A stretch of DNA of 64,000 bases. It comes from Strongylocentrotus purpuratus. Taxonomy: Eukaryota; Echinodermata; Echinoidea; Camarodonta; Strongylocentrotidae. Under the pieces are notes generated by a model that saw only the letters and a list, made by a program, of their open reading frames with translations, was not told the DNA's origin and did no database searches. The stretch lies in assembly GCF_000002235.5 (NCBI RefSeq), contig NW_022145596.1, positions 5,204,352 to 5,268,351 on the forward strand. The letters are read 5' to 3'. A program made the position numbers and the translations under genes. Below are positions 13,401-29,000 of this stretch, piece by piece; position 1 is the first letter of the stretch, and the number at the start of each line of letters is the position of its first letter.

Positions 13401-16400
13401 CATCATTTCTTCAAATCCCAATTGTCGATGCAGCGTCTGTTCGTCCCTGCTGAATTATCATCATTGTCGTACCTCTGTCTGATTCAATTTACCATTGTAA
13501 TCTTAGCTATGAAAATATAAGCTGGGATCAGACTAACTTAATTCGATTTTCTACCAACGCCTTCAATGAGCTAGCCTCCAATTCCAAACTGTCTGGGTGA
13601 CACACACAATCAAAATATACTAGTAGTTTATAGAAGTCTTTGACTGACAGACGAGTACAATTAGAAGGTTTAAGTGTCTGTTTACACTGAACCTGGTTGA
13701 ACTGGCCCTTAAGGAGTAAGAAGGTACAGTTATGATGTTTTGAGCTAAGCGTTGACATTGTATACATGTACATGTAGGTTTTTCTTTGCATTTCGATTGA
13801 TTCTTGAAGAAACATTACCTATGAATATCTTGATGACCTCCCGTCACCCCCCCCCCCCCTCACTACCCATTGCTCTTTTCTTTAGCTGATTAAAACAAAA
13901 TTGTTAGCTGTATTCTTTGTCAGGGGATTGCAAGTGAGTGCATTCTGTTCTTGGTATTTATTTGTATTTACCTCTCCATACCCAGGACTATCATATTGGC
14001 GTCAGTGACGTCAGATTGAAAGGCAATTATTTTCATTCTCATCACCAATCACACCATGCATCAAAGATTGGTATTTTCCCTGTGGCGAAGAAAAAAAAAA
14101 GCAGTAACCGTCCGTAATGATGAGAGACAATTGGCCCAAGATCCAATCTATTCAAAACGCTTTGATAACCTAGTTTGTTACACCATCCTTGTCATTTTTG
14201 TTCTCCTTCCAGAAAAACGGAGTCCGATGATCTCGATCTGGTCGTCCAGTTGGATGTCTTCGACGACAAGAAGGTGGCAGACGAAGAGCAGTTCTCGGGA
14301 CCTCGAGGAGTCGACCTCAACAACCATATCGATGTCTTCCATGCCCTCTTCAAACAGGTCAGAGTTCAAATCATACCTCAGGCACACCTCCTCACCTCAC
14401 CGGGTCTAAATCGGCAGATCCATGCCCATTCGGCATGTTCCAATTAATGCCTTGGTCTATCGCCGGTCTATTATCGGTCTGGTGTCGGTCTCGTCAGTGT
14501 GACCGGAGTACCAATAACCTCCTCGTACTTATCCAAAGCTTGATAGATACCAACCGAAATAAAAAATAATTTTTAATAGAAATTGATAAACAGGGAGCGA
14601 AATCTTTCAAGACCTATATGGAGGGGGGGGGTGTATCTTGGAAGTCCCCGTCGTCGTTTCAACTTTCATTATGACTTGTGAACGACTAGTTCTATTTATT
14701 TTACCCTGGGCCTTCAAACATGCGAGAAGAGGGGTGCACTGACCTCACAACAAGTGTGTTAAAGGTGTGTTTGTTTGATTGTTGTTTGGTGTTTTGTTTA
14801 TTGCCTGTTGACTGACATGTTGGCAGATTTCGTCCGACAACCCCCTCTCCCCCTCCCTCGTTTAAATTAGTCTCATGACGCCCCTGTTTCTCTATTTGCT
14901 GGATACGCCACCGCTGTAATTTTAGCGCTTTCTCATAAACATATACATATCACATGGTTAATCAAAATTATAGCCTATGTGAAAAGATGATAGCTTGAAG
15001 GCTAATGGACTTACATCCATTTGCATTAATTTACTTGTTTCCTTACTCGTGGGCCAGACAAAAGATACAATTACTTAGTGCTATTTGATGGCTTAAAGAT
15101 AGCGTTGACCGAATTAGTGGGTTTGTCATTCAAAGCTCATAGAGCATCACTAATGTCTGTCATTAAAAAACGGATATTACACCGATTGATAGCCTCATAA
15201 TCACCCATTTTTCACTCAAAATCTGAAATCCCCAAATCTTTGTATTCTGCATGGGCAATTATTGATTGTCTTCAGGATCTTCTCAGCAATCCATTCATTG
15301 GATATGTTTCCTGTATAGTCCACTTTCCAGAGGTTAATTTGGGTAAAAAGGAAACATGGTTCATATGAAATTGAGGTTAAATGGTTAATATTGTCCATAA
15401 CCCGCAGACCATTGTCAGGGGCGCCATTATAAGAGAGCGGGGTGGGTAAAGGTCTTTACCCCCCCCCCCACTCATAAGCACACACCCAACACTTCTCTCT
15501 GCATATCCATGATAATTATTGGTGTTAACACTTTGTAAACTTTTAATGAAGATTGCAAGATCTTTTGACACGTTACACCCTTGTCGGTAAATGATAATAC
15601 TTAATGACATCTTGACCTTGTTCACAAATTTGAAACTCGGACTTTTTCGACTGCGTATTGGCAGATTTTGCTATAGTGTCGGCAAACAATCCCCCCCCCC
15701 CCCCCAACTCAAAATATTCTAGTGATATCCTTTTCTCCCATCTCCTTGACCACTGTTAATGACGTTGTACTTTAACCCACATATGATTTGTAAACCAACT
15801 GTTTTAAATAAGGGCATTGACCGATCGATCAGTGAGGATAGGAAATCGCCTGGCCTCAAGTTGATTTTTGGTCAATTGGAAACACAAGAAAAAAGCACTT
15901 CAACGATGTTCCGGATTGCTTCCCGCCAACAAGAAGTGTCAATTTATATCGTCTGTTTGTCGTCTGCGTAAAGTTGTTGATCAGTTTTGTTAATACATAG
16001 ACAGGAAATGTAATGCAAAAAATACCGGCGAGAAAAGGTGAGAAGTGGTGAAAATTAGAGAGCATCCAAAGCGCCCTTCAATCCATTCTCTAACGAGCCA
16101 CTTATTGTACTTTTTAACAAATACAAATCCCTTGACACCCTTTGAAAGAAGGCTGACGAAAAGCTATTTACACAAATAAAACGTAAACAAGATTTGAGAG
16201 CGCCCTCTGACAATAACGGGGTATCTGTCCACTTCAGCCCTTGATTGGAAAATGAAAAGGAAATACAAAGAGATTTAAGCTTAAAATTCTTCGACTACAA
16301 TGACATGAAAAAGAACAGTTGACTCTGTTTTGTTGGAGGATGTAAAAACGGAAATAGACGATATTTTCCCGCCTGTTTCTTTGTAAACTGGTCATTCTTG

Positions 16401-19400
16401 AAGTGCTGCTGCTTGGATAACCCTCAAAAACTTGAAATATCCTCAAAAGATTCTTTGACATCTTTGTTTGGTTTTGTGTAAATTTCTGATGCGTTAACTG
16501 ACTAGAAGTGAAAGGTTTTTATACTTGTTATTGCTTGTACCTACAGTAGTAGGTTTATCACTGACAAGTATGTGGAATGTGATAAATAAACCCGATATAT
16601 TCTATACTCAAAAGCAGAAGGAATTTGTACAAATATTGATGGTCATGTCATTTACAATTTTACATCATGAAGCTACTTTATACGACACACTATAATGCTA
16701 ATAAGTTAAATGTCATTTTATCATCGGTCTTATCTTGAATCATCAGGCTAATCGCTAATGACAACACCCCTATATAGGGGTGCTAAAAGTGTACGTTTAG
16801 GCATCTCCCTGGTTTAGGGTCGCACTCTTATATACCGGCGCTTCCTTGCACCTCATAATGGTTCAGTTTTGCACCCCATCTAGGCAACTTTTGGTTATCA
16901 TGTCCGGGCGCAAATTTGACCCTGTGTGCAACGCATCACAGTTGGATCTTTAAATTAAAGTGCAAATTTACACCTTGCATTCAGAGATGCCGGATTTTAA
17001 ATATTTTGTTAAACATTATTTTTTTGTCAGTTGGTGGTGCAAATTTGAACCTCATTTCATAACTTTCTTTCCAGATTTGACCATGTCGATACTACAGGCA
17101 TGAAATAAGATTACTTCTGACTTTATACAATTAAATTTCTGAGTAATATACTCTCTTGATCAAATGAAATCCTGATTGGGTTTTCATCACTCACATGACT
17201 ATGCTATCCGACTTATCTCAATCAGAATTCTTCTTAATTTGTTGAATAAACTTGATATCAAAACGTCATTGTCAGCGTCATGAGTTGATGGTTAATAGGC
17301 CCACAGATTCCCGCATGACAACAAAATGAGTAAACTGGGCTGAGGACTAATTTTGTCACCAACCCACGTATAACAGTGCAATGAGGACAGATGAAGATTT
17401 TCATTTCCGTAGATTTTCCAATCTTTGATAGAACCAGCAAGTTAATGATAACGTTCATGACCGTGATAACTATTTTGGCAACGTGATAATTGGAAGTGTC
17501 AAATAATCGCATTCCTGAGCATCATCGAAAGCCACACCATGAATCTTCTCTATTTCTTGCTCATCATCCTCGGACTCATTAACCAGACGTTTGTTGATGT
17601 TTATCGATATCTCTGAGTGGAAGGAAGTGACATAAATGTCTAGTCTAAACAGGGAGATAGAGCCTGAAACCACATGGTTATTCGAAGATGTAGTTGTTTG
17701 TGATATATTGGTATATCCGACTGGGTCGAGGCCGAAATCTACGATGACCCTAAATTTAAGCCCAAAATACCGGTTTAGTGGTATTCTTGGCCTAAATTCA
17801 AGTCTACGACACCACTATCTCGGAGCACTTTTGTATAGGGGTTTCACTGAATTCAGGAAGTGGTGTAGTATAAAGTGTTGCTACCGGTTAAAACTTATGA
17901 GGGGCAGGGCTGCATAGAGGGCGATAATTGCCCTTCGGTTACCATTTGCAGATTATATGGGCACCACTGACATTATGAGCCTGTATATCCCTCCTGTTAT
18001 GGGTACATTTTTGGCTACCCCCCCCCCCCCCGGTCCCCTCTCAAAAAGTTAATTTAACCCATTCTGACGTAATTCTGCCACTCGAAAAAAATATGATAAT
18101 CTTGAATTCTTGATCAATTTCCTTTAAATTTCATAAAAACTTTGTGCAGAATTTATGAATTATTCTCTTAAAGAGTAAAAAAATGTTTGTCTTCCAAAAA
18201 TGATTTGATTTTCCCATCATTGATACCAGAAAGATTGATAACATAGAGACTAAAAATAAAAACTAGTGGTTTTGCTCACACATAATCCTACAGATAATCA
18301 GGTAATTTTACACTTGATCTGTCGTATGGGCATCCGCCTTAGGAGGAGACCTTGTCATGCGGATGATATGAAACATTTTAGGTTCGAAATAGCTGGAATT
18401 TACGTGACCATCTTCGAGAAACTTTTATTTCAAACTTTTTATAACGTTTCTAACTCTTGTTTCGTCGCATCGGAGAATAAGTTTTAGGTGTTGGGTAATT
18501 TTAACATGAAACATCTGCACCCATTGTGTGAGTTTGTTTCTGTTGATATTAAAGCATCAAATTTATGTTAAATTTAAATTTAGAGTAATACACTCTTATC
18601 TGATATTATGCGGTTAATGAAGAAAATGAAGTCAATGAAGTACTGTACATATTATTCAGCAAAATTGATTTTCATTTGGAAAAAGATTTCTTAGGGGTTG
18701 TGACGGTTGAATTGGTGGTAGAAGGTGTAGGAGTTTAGCAGCAGTAGCAACAGAAGTTGGATAGTAGTATACTAATACTATTATAGTGATAAAATATGCA
18801 TGCTGTGAAAAAGTTCAATTCAGGGGTACGAATTCTTAAGCATTGTAGGAAAACGAAAGCAAAATATGTCTCAGGACTTGATTGATCGATGGGGCAGAAG
18901 AACGGAATATTGTATAAACTGTCATAATGTTTGACCATGCATGGTCCATGGTTTGACTCATAATACACAGTAAGATGAAGAAGCTTGCGGCGCCACCGAC
19001 CACTGTATAGGTTAACCCGCAATATTTACTCCTCGTTTTTGTAGCTCGATTAAAAACCAGTGAGACCAAAGTCAAACAAAATAAACGAGATAATATCTGA
19101 CGCCAAGACACAGTCAAACTATGGTCAAACAACCATTAATCTGAGGACGTGGTCAGTTTATTTGTAGCTCTAAATGGTATCTTTGTAGACATGGTAAAAA
19201 GGTGTTAACTAAAGCCGCTACTTCCGAGAAAGGGAAGTATTTATGTTCTCTCAAGTTCACGATACTTAAAAGCATTGGTTACAGTTTGTTGGTTTAGTTG
19301 TTCTGCATGCCTTTTTCGTAAGTTAGTTTTTCTTCAAGTTGGCGCGCAAAGCATTTTATGAAACACTCGTAAAGTGTGGTCAAGTGTATTTTAGTATTAT

Positions 19401-22400
19401 TATCTGCTTGTAAAAGAGCGAGCGAGAAAGATATAATTATATTTACTGTGAGTGAATGAAAAAAAAAAAGATGGAGATAGAATGGATGGAGAGAGAGAAA
19501 GAGAGAGATAGGTGGGGTGGTTAAGGAGGCAGAGAGAGAGAGAGAGAGAGGGAAGGGGGGGGGGGTGAGGGGCTCTCACCATAAGATCTTATACGAACGA
19601 AAACCCTCAATTACTTTTGAGGACTGAAGGTTTACTGGACAGTCGTCTTGGTTGTATGGCCCCGTATGTACATTATTACATAACGTTTTCCCCGATTCGC
19701 AGAAGAGATCCTTCGAGTGACAAACCTTCGAGTCAGTGAACGATGATCTCTGTGTTAATTATACTTACCAAGGTGTATTGACTATTGACCCTGACATTCT
19801 GAACACAAAGACGTCATCACATTTTTCCGAGTAACCACCGGCATCAAACTACACAGATAAAGAAAAAACAGAAACACTTGTTCATGAGTTTCTTCTCTGT
19901 TTCAAAGTGTATTCAAACTCAAAATTCGAAAGAGATATCATTTCCTACGCCTCATCTACACAATGTCAAGTGCACACATGCAGTATTGGGCTATCATGCA
20001 GAATAGGGGCTAATCATTAATAGGTTGCTACTTTTACTCGCTAATCTTTGATTAAGTCCACTTTTGATTGATGGATTGGAGGTAGCAATAGTTCGAAAGC
20101 TTATTTACCCCCCCCCCCCCAGTATACAGCGATATCATGCTAAGATATGATTTTGTTAACTTATGCGCCATACATAAATAGTTTAGACAGGCCTCAGTGT
20201 TTATATAGACATTTTAAATCATAATAGACGGTAACCTTACATCAGTCATAATTATTGAAAGCGAGCAATTTTAGTATGCTTTTGGAAACTCGTGGAAAAC
20301 TCGAATTAGGGATAATTAGTGTTGTGGCATTCATATGTTACTAAACAAAAAGCCGCACAAATTATTTCATTTCCATTTCCAGGACAACTTCCCGCGTTGC
20401 CCATGAACCCATGCTGCCTAATCGCTGTCGTCACTTTCGCAAAAAAAGTCAACGTCCAAATTGTTCAATCTTTTGAGAGTTTAGTGACCGTTTTAACAAG
20501 AAAATTGAGAATAAAAGGGTCCTTATCTGTAGGAATGTATCGCCCGTATAGTATCAGGCTCTTTTTAAAATCGAAACTAACCAAATAAATAATTTCGTTG
20601 AGCAGATATTCTATATGCTTGAACAGAACGTTGATATTAGAATACAGACTTGCATTGTTGTGGTATAATTGGTTCACCGCACGCGCAAATTACAATACGT
20701 CCGAATATGTGAATTTTTGGAGAAGCCTTTGGCGTGCGCGCGCGTTTTTCAGGACACCCGTCGTCTGCTACCAAAAATGAAACACACCTTTTCATTCATT
20801 GGAAGTGCACAAACGAGAGGCAGCGGACACAAAAACACATAGCCGCGTAATAATAACAGCAGTGCGTCGGTGTGTGGAGTTTACATCAATTATAATGCTG
20901 CATTCTCGTAACCTTAATCATTCGGACTGATTCATTAGCTTGAAAAACACGGGAAGAAGCACAAGGAATTATTGTAACTTGTAAGAAAGATACTGGATGT
21001 ACTATGTGGATTAAACACACATCTTTATGATATACCGGTAACGAGTTTTAAGGATAAGGAGATCCACATCTACATAGCAACAGGTACGTGAACACTCTTC
21101 TTTGCATTATTCATCCTCCGCCCTTCTCCTCTTTCTTCTCTTCCAATTTGTTTTCTTCCTTCTCCTCGTCGCTGTTTTATTATCATCAATTCACCATGAC
21201 CATTACCCTCCTCTTCTATACTAGCGTATCATATATTGTCATTGTGAATTCATAAATATCAACAATTTACTACTAAAATACAGTGTTATCCGAATATTTA
21301 CATGATTTACGTTCTTGATCAGATAGATAATGCCTGTCTGTCGGTATATTTAACACAGTGCACACTGTATGACATGATAACAACAAACCTTTATCATTTA
21401 CTGGTAGATTTTCGCCATCGCGAATTTAGTTGTGGTTTTGGTTCGTTCTATTCCAATTCTATTTCTGTACCTGTGACCTGTAAATTAGCCGCGGAACTTC
21501 GTATGATATCTTGCTGCATGGAGAACCCCCTGCTGATCCCCAAACATATAGAAACCAATTTCATGGTCTAAATTTGGTCGCTCCCCGAATTAATCCCAAT
21601 CAAACTGGAGCGTCACACCCCTCATTACCACTTTGTTTTGATTCTAGCTCCTTATTCTTCATTCATAACTTCTCTATTTGACCATAATACACAAGTCAGG
21701 AAGCTATGATGCCCGGGTTTGGTTTGGCTTCCATGGCCTGGGTTGGGTACTTTCGATTGGTAGTAAAACGAGGATGCTTAAAGGTAGATCATGCATGGGC
21801 TTCTTCTTCTTCTTCTTCTTCTTCTTCTTCTTCTTCTTCTTCTTCTTCTTCTTCTTCTTCTTCTTCTTCTTCTTCTTCTTCTTCTTTTTCTATTCTTCTT
21901 CTTCTTCTTCTTCTTCTTCTTCTTCTATAAACTCTGTCTCCTTCACTCCTGAAGATTCTTTCAGACATATTAGATGTATATGTATGTGTCACAGAATACG
22001 TGAAGTGCTGGGTGTCAGTTAAGGTGCAAGTAAAAATTGTCCTCACTGATTTTGGTTTTACCACCGCACTTCATCAGTCTTTGACACAGTGCATCTACCA
22101 ATGGAACCATAATTATGCTACGATAACACTGTACACAAACAAACTCCCTGGTCTGTTAAACCTAATAAATCCAACCTAAAACCCATTGCAGTCCTAAATT
22201 TATATATCTCTATTCTGGAGAAATCAAGCCTGACAGACCAAACGTCTGCGTTCCAGATTTTGCTGGTATCAGGGTCATGAAGATAAAGGAATTGACGCAA
22301 AAGATGACTAACTTATATTCATTCTGCGCTCAAGATATGCTTGAAGACTTTTTAAAAGAAGCCATGTACATTCCACCAAGCTTACTGATCTATCATTATC

Positions 22401-22934
22401 CGACTTCAATCGCAAGCCATTATCACAGACCAAGGAAAGTCTGCTAAATTTGCTTAAATCACCTTCTACCAACAAATGCTTGAATCAAGATATTTAAACT
22501 GTGTTCAATTTAAATGAAGATTGAAAACCAATGTAATACAGGAATGAATCATTTACTTGCTAAAAGCTACTTATCCAAGAAGCATAGATATTCCGGTGTT
22601 TTATCTAGGAAATAGAATTTGAAAATATAATTATGGATCTTATTCAATTTATTTCGTACATGGGATTTCATTCTTCCGCAAAGAAGTTATGCTATTTTTT
22701 TAATCCTGTAAGGAAACTCTGTCTTTAAGAAATTCATGATCGGGGAGATGGCGTAATAATATCATATTTTACAATTTCCGTGGTGTTGAAACTGTAACCA
22801 TGGTGCCGAATACGATTGAAGTTCAGGAATGAATAACGAGGTCAAGAATAAAGAATTTCAACCGAATGAGTGGTCTATAGAGTGAAGGATTGAAGGAGAA
22901 AGTGCGGAAGAATCATGTGGAGGACACTGGAAAA

Positions 22935-22966
<32 letters not shown>

Positions 22967-22996
22967 CAGAGAGACAGAAAGAGAGAGATATATATA

Positions 22997-23058
<62 letters not shown>

Positions 23059-26000
23059 GGGGGGGGGGAGGGTGTACATGGTTCAGGTAGACAAACAGAA
23101 GTGACTGTGTGTGAAAACCAATGTGTCAATGTCATTTTAGTAGCAGCAAGTGTATTTCAAGCATCCGCATATGAAAATGTTAATGATATTTATATTGGAT
23201 GACAAATCGTTCAACAAAATAATGTTGGTAGGCGTGTCAACTCATCGAGCTCGGCACATTGGTGACAGAGAGAAAAAAGGCGAGGGAGAAGGAGTTTGGA
23301 AGGTTTTAGGGGAAGGGGGGAGTTTACGATTTCGATAGAATTTCTATCTTTACGCGGATGTGTATCCCTAATTTTCTTACCCCTCAGCGCCCCCCCCCCC
23401 TCAATATCTACCCCAAGCATAAAAACACCCAGCGGCCGATCATCACGGAGTTGCATCCATGAAGCCGCATCCATGAAGCCCTACCTGTCTGAGAGATGCC
23501 GTACTATTGCTTATGCAATGCACTCAAGAGTCTTGACTTGTAGAGTGTGCCTATGGTTTCATGTTATTAATCAAACTGCCAGACAGTCAAAACACTCAAG
23601 GTGGCAATGCATATAACATCTACTGGTATGTATCTGTCTAAACGGGATTAGTATATTATTACCTACAGCCTGTTTCCTATTTCTCTTTTCATGTGACGTG
23701 GAGAAAGAAAAAATATAGACGGTATGCGCCTATGCCTTTACAGCTACGATGAACTTCGTAGATCTTTTTCTTCTTCGGTCCAGATTTAACAACATCAAAA
23801 TAAGTTCAGCGTATGAGCGTAGGAATTTCATAATGCAGATTAACTCTCATATTTTTTGTTTAATCCATTAATCATTACGTCTTTGGCAAACACAGTCGCA
23901 TTATTTTCAGTCATTTTACCCTTTTATGTACGTGGAAAAAGAACCGAGTTGACACAATACATCTAAAGAATGTGTTTTGGAATGACTCAGTCAACAATAG
24001 GAACAAAATGATATTTTTGTCCTTTTTCATAAGCCTGCAGCAGAGCAGATATGGGGCTTCACAACATTTAGTGTATGACGAAGAATGCACGTCATATTCA
24101 TGAGAGGAAAAAAAAAGAACCATTGGAATGAAAAAACGTCAAAAACAAAAATGACAAAGACTGTACTATGATCTGATGATCATCTATTATTCCCATGAAG
24201 CTAAAAGTTCACAGTATAGGTGAAATTCCTTAGTTACGATTTTGGGGCTCTTTTTGTTCACAGTTTTGTTCACAGTTATCTTGTTTAATAACAAATATTT
24301 TCAACACAAAATCTGCGTATACGTCAACAACACAAGTTCAAAGTTCCTATCTCATTGGATTATGATTGGAAAATGTATTTGTTTCCCACCATAGCATGAG
24401 AATTTGCTGTCGAGGGTTTTTTGCCCTCGCGTCTATAGTTCCAAATCTATATTCCATTAATCAAATTTTTGAATTCATTCCATAATTCTCTCAACTGTTT
24501 AACCGGTGAACGAACGCATGGGATGGGGTTACCAATGAATTCGTTGAGTGATTTTGTACAAGGTGCAATATGAATTAGACAAATTAAAAAGCGAAAGGCC
24601 ACTTCCAAAGAAACCTGTGGTTTTGTAATCAGTAATGACCGCGTTTAGTCTTGCATCATTTTTCAGGACAAAAGTAATCAGTTTTCAGTTGCCTAGTATT
24701 GATCATGTACTTGAAACAAAGCAATTTCTGTAAAAGTTATACTCGATGAGTTTATTTGTTGAGGTTTGACTTCCTTACCGTATGCTCATTAATCCGTATA
24801 GACTATAGAGAATGTCAGACGTTTTGGTTGCAATTTTCATCAGGGAAAAACCACGAAATATTCTTTGTCTAGTAATATCCGGAATATCATTTAAAGTATA
24901 TTTTCAAAGGTAATCTTGTGTTTTTACCTTGCAATGTATGATTTTGTTTGGACCAACATGCTGTTGATAAATTACTTACACTTACTGAAAATAACATGCA
25001 CTTAAAAGTACCTGCAAATATATGCTATTATGGAACTAAGTGATTTATTTCTACTGGCATATTCAAGCATCTCATCTCCTCTCTGTACAGAATACTTAGC
25101 TATCATTGACTAACATTCAAAGTTGATATTTTCATGAGGTTTTTTTAGTTTGATTTTCGTTGAATTCTGTCAAATTTCCCTTTCAGTCATCAGGTCATTT
25201 AAACATACCAGAATATATACAATACAGGGAATATTTTTAAGTTTGAAAACTGCTGACAAATGGGTCTTTGTTTCCGCGGCGAAGCAAGCTAATTATGAAA
25301 GGAAATACATTTATCCCTTCAAAATTAATGATTGATATTACTCATAATCTCAACGTGTCTCAAAAACACCTGTGGCAGTCTACTTTAAACCTGTACATAT
25401 TTACAATGTCATGCTTGAAATATGGTATGTCACCGCGGTATGTCACAGATGGTTTGTTTCTCAAAACACTTGTCCTGTCTACTGAAGAAGAACTTTGCCC
25501 CTAGGTATCATCGATTTATTTATACTTACGCCATTCCCGCCTCTTTCGTCATGCTTAATAAGTCAAACATTCGTATCGGGTTAACATAAATATGTTCAGG
25601 TGACCGTCTCAGGACCAGTAATAAAAAGATGCTCGTCATGCTTCATAATGTCGGTCTTTATTGCGAAATTCCTCCAGTATTTTCAAGTTTACATTTAGCA
25701 TGTTTAGGGGTCTATAGTTCTCCGTCTTGATGTTTAACCCGTATTCAGTTTGATATTTAACATTTCAATTGAGACTTTCTCAGACAGTTAATCAGATTTC
25801 CCAAACGTACATTCACAGGGCGGGGGATGAGGGGGAGGGGGTATCTCCCTCAGGAAAAGAGGGGAACTGTACCTGGACAGCCCCGCGAAACGTGACACAC
25901 TGCGAATATTACTATTTTTATTTTGTTAAATGTTGGACCTTCACACGGAGGGGGGGGGGGGGGGGAACTAGATTATATTCTGTGCTTGATAAGCCACTGG

Positions 26001-29000
26001 TATTTTCGAATGGACAATATTACTCTGTGAAAGCGTAATTTTCCTAGAAATGATTCGGGATTCCCTAGCTACCGCGATAAGCGTAAATAATTGCATATCA
26101 AATCTTTTCGCAAAATAATATCAATATCCAAATCACAATTGCCTTTGAATATTTATTGCCTCTGGAACGGAAATATGCCTATAAAAGACTAAGCAAATGA
26201 TAAATGAAGCATTTGTTGACAAACTAGACCACCAAGGTCAAGAACATTGTTTAGTCTTTAGACTCTACTTTAGACAACGGTTGACGTAGACTATTCAAAG
26301 CAAAGTGGTATAGAAATGAGATAATAAATTGCCAAACCCCTACAATAATTGTGCCTTGGGGAGTACTGGTCTGCGGATACTATCTTGTTACTGCAATTGA
26401 CATTGGACAATGTATATACCTGCTCATGGTTTTGAAAAGGTTAGAACAACTTTTATCACCGTCATTCAGTGACAGGAAGAAGCACTTAAAGGAACCTTAA
26501 ATGGAATTAGGGGTAGAAACGGGATGAACGTTGCTATGGTAGCTGAAAAGAAATAATTTTTTACGAAAGATGAGATTAATGATAACAATTATCACAGTCG
26601 AGGGAAGTTATTGTTTCTCACTTTGAATTGTCTTTTTTTAAGTACATATAAACAGAAACATAATGCCACGGTAACTGAATAACAATAAGGATTTGGGAAA
26701 GATGGTTATCTAGTGGGGTTTTCTTTTCTATTATCAGGTAATGCTATGATTATGTGATATTCCGTTGTCATAGCGATACGTCAATACAAACATTAGAGCA
26801 ATCCATTACGTGAATGATGATTTGTGTACACTGTCTGAAGGTTGTATTGAGTGTTGGGTATTTGAACAGTCGCCTGCCCACGGAGCCCCGCCTTTAACAT
26901 GATGACGGTGACATTCATGTTCATTTTATTATCGGCTTTAGAATCTTGGGGCACCCCATTGAAGGGGGAGAAATGGGAGAAAGGAAAGAAAGGGGGAGAG
27001 CGGAAGTAAGAGTGAGAAAAAAAGACTTCATCCGTCCCCCTCCTGTCCCTTAATTCGAAAGCGTTGTTTTACGGCAAGCCATCCTATAGTAAAGAGGGTG
27101 CCCCATGAGTTGATACGACCCCGCACCCCTCATTCGATGGGCATTGTTCTAACTTATTGTCATCCACCTAGTAAGACCGATGCCCCCATGAGTTGACATG
27201 ATCCCCCCCCCCCTCCCGCCTGGTGCACACCTCACTTGATGGCCATTGTTCTACATTTATTTATTGTCATCCACCTAGTAATTAAGACCGTCGCCCCCAT
27301 GAGTTGATACGGCCCAGTACCCCACCCCTTCACTCGATAGACTTTAATATACCCTAGTCGAATACACTTGTAAAGATCGGTGCCCCAACCTGTATGAGTT
27401 GATACGACCCTGCCATGCCCGATATTACTCCGGTTCCTTGTTCTCCTGTATTTCAACATTTGAACCAAATGAGATCCCCCCCCCCCTCCCCCACCCATGA
27501 CACCACAGGGTCCATAACCTCCAATTGCCGCACCTACCCTACGTCACAACACACAATGATTTTTCAAGTCACAAAGTGTGTCAATCTTCCTAGATTACCA
27601 CACTCTCCTATCTCAAAACCCAAACATTATCGTTACGTCATCATTGCCAGTTGCAAGGAGTAGCCCAAATGATGATGCGATTTTAATGTTTCCTCAAGAG
27701 ACTCCGTTGTTGAAACAGCGGCATTGGTTTCTGACTATCCGTCTATTGATCATATACGTGACTCATCGATGCAGGGACACCTCCCTTATGCCAACCCGCA
27801 ACTTGTTAACTGTACGTGGGCATTTGTAAGACGTCCTCTGTCTATTCTCATTTCGTAGGTCCAAAGTACAATTGTTATCGACAATACATTGCATTCCACT
27901 TCAATGATTCTGATGTTTTATTACGGTCAATTTGTTGTTTTCCTTTTTTTGTTTCCCATTCTTTGTCCGTTGTATTGATTTTCTCGTATCAACAAACACT
28001 TTTTAATAACTCTGGAATTCATGAACAGTTCCCTGTAAGGGAAATAATTATTGCCAGGTGGCATGGGAAAGAGAACAAATGGCATAATTCCTGGAGCATG
28101 AGATCACCTAGTGCAACTATAATTATATTATTCAATCATTATAATGTCAATGTCGAGGGAAGCCCTATAGTAATAATATTTTCACTCTGAGTCATAATTA
28201 ATTTTGTCACTGGTTCCACATGGATGCTTCAGACTTGTTCGTATATATTACTAATCTGATTTATTTCTGAGAAAATGCCTTTTGTGGTTCTTGACCACAT
28301 AAATAAAGATCTTCCGGATATCCCAATGATTCAACAGGCTTAACACGCTGCATATACATCTGCAGTGGTATATCCAGAAAAAAAGATAAACGGGGTGGGG
28401 GTGCTTCTCGGATCGGGGGGGGGGAGGAGGCGAAGTCCTTTTTGTAACAAGGGGTGGGCAGGGGCGGACTGGAATTAAACTGAAGAACCCTGTGTGCCAT
28501 AAACCCAAATTGTATCGACTTTTTCTCCCTTGACATCAAACCGGGGCGGGGGGGGGGGGGGCGTACTCCCGCTCCCACATTTATTGGATATGCCACTGTT
28601 CTGTATTCATCTGCAAATACAGACAGAATTATTGTGACAGCGAAAGCTCACAACCTTGTAAATATGCCTGAGTCGTGATGAAAGGCTACCTATAGCACAC
28701 ACCTCAAATTGATGAATTTTACATTGGGGTCCATAGCAACCACAGTTGTCGCCCAAAACGCCACTGAAGATTGCGGGGGCGGGACCTTTTAAATTCCAAC
28801 CACCGTTGTGCTATGGTGTGTGTGTTCTCTTGCTCTTCTCGCAGAAAGTTCTATTTTAATTATAGACTGCGGCTTTCAAATACACCCACTTTTGTTCCGT
28901 AATTGGTGTACTTGATGATCGGCTCATGGTGACTTTTATGGATTCGTTATTGAAAAGTTGTTCAATGACGACCGTTATTCTAAAGAAATTTTAACGAAGC

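Larger units (their letters stand above)
7343..14212 (+). other. Formin intron 2 (6.9 kb)
   Basis: No exon is supported. Contents: G runs at 7560-7570, 8117-8132, 11654-11671 and 13088-13098, a C run at about 13847-13859, pyrimidine tracts at 9858-9985 and 11738-11830, and a lone hAT-type left end at 7991-8002. There is also a degenerate CCTAA/TCATAA-type stretch at about 10790-10870. Confidence 0.8.

Noticed and set aside
14440-14510. Several TCGGTCT strings, echoed near 29530
   Set aside because: Short, irregular and without a definable unit. Chance or decayed simple sequence.
21678-22064. Long poly-Phe, poly-Ser and poly-Glu frames
   Set aside because: Produced by the (TTC)n microsatellite in each reading frame.
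28757-28766. AACGCCACTG as a hAT-type right end
   Set aside because: Only ten bases match, no left end or 8-bp duplication exists, and the string is expected by chance at this length.
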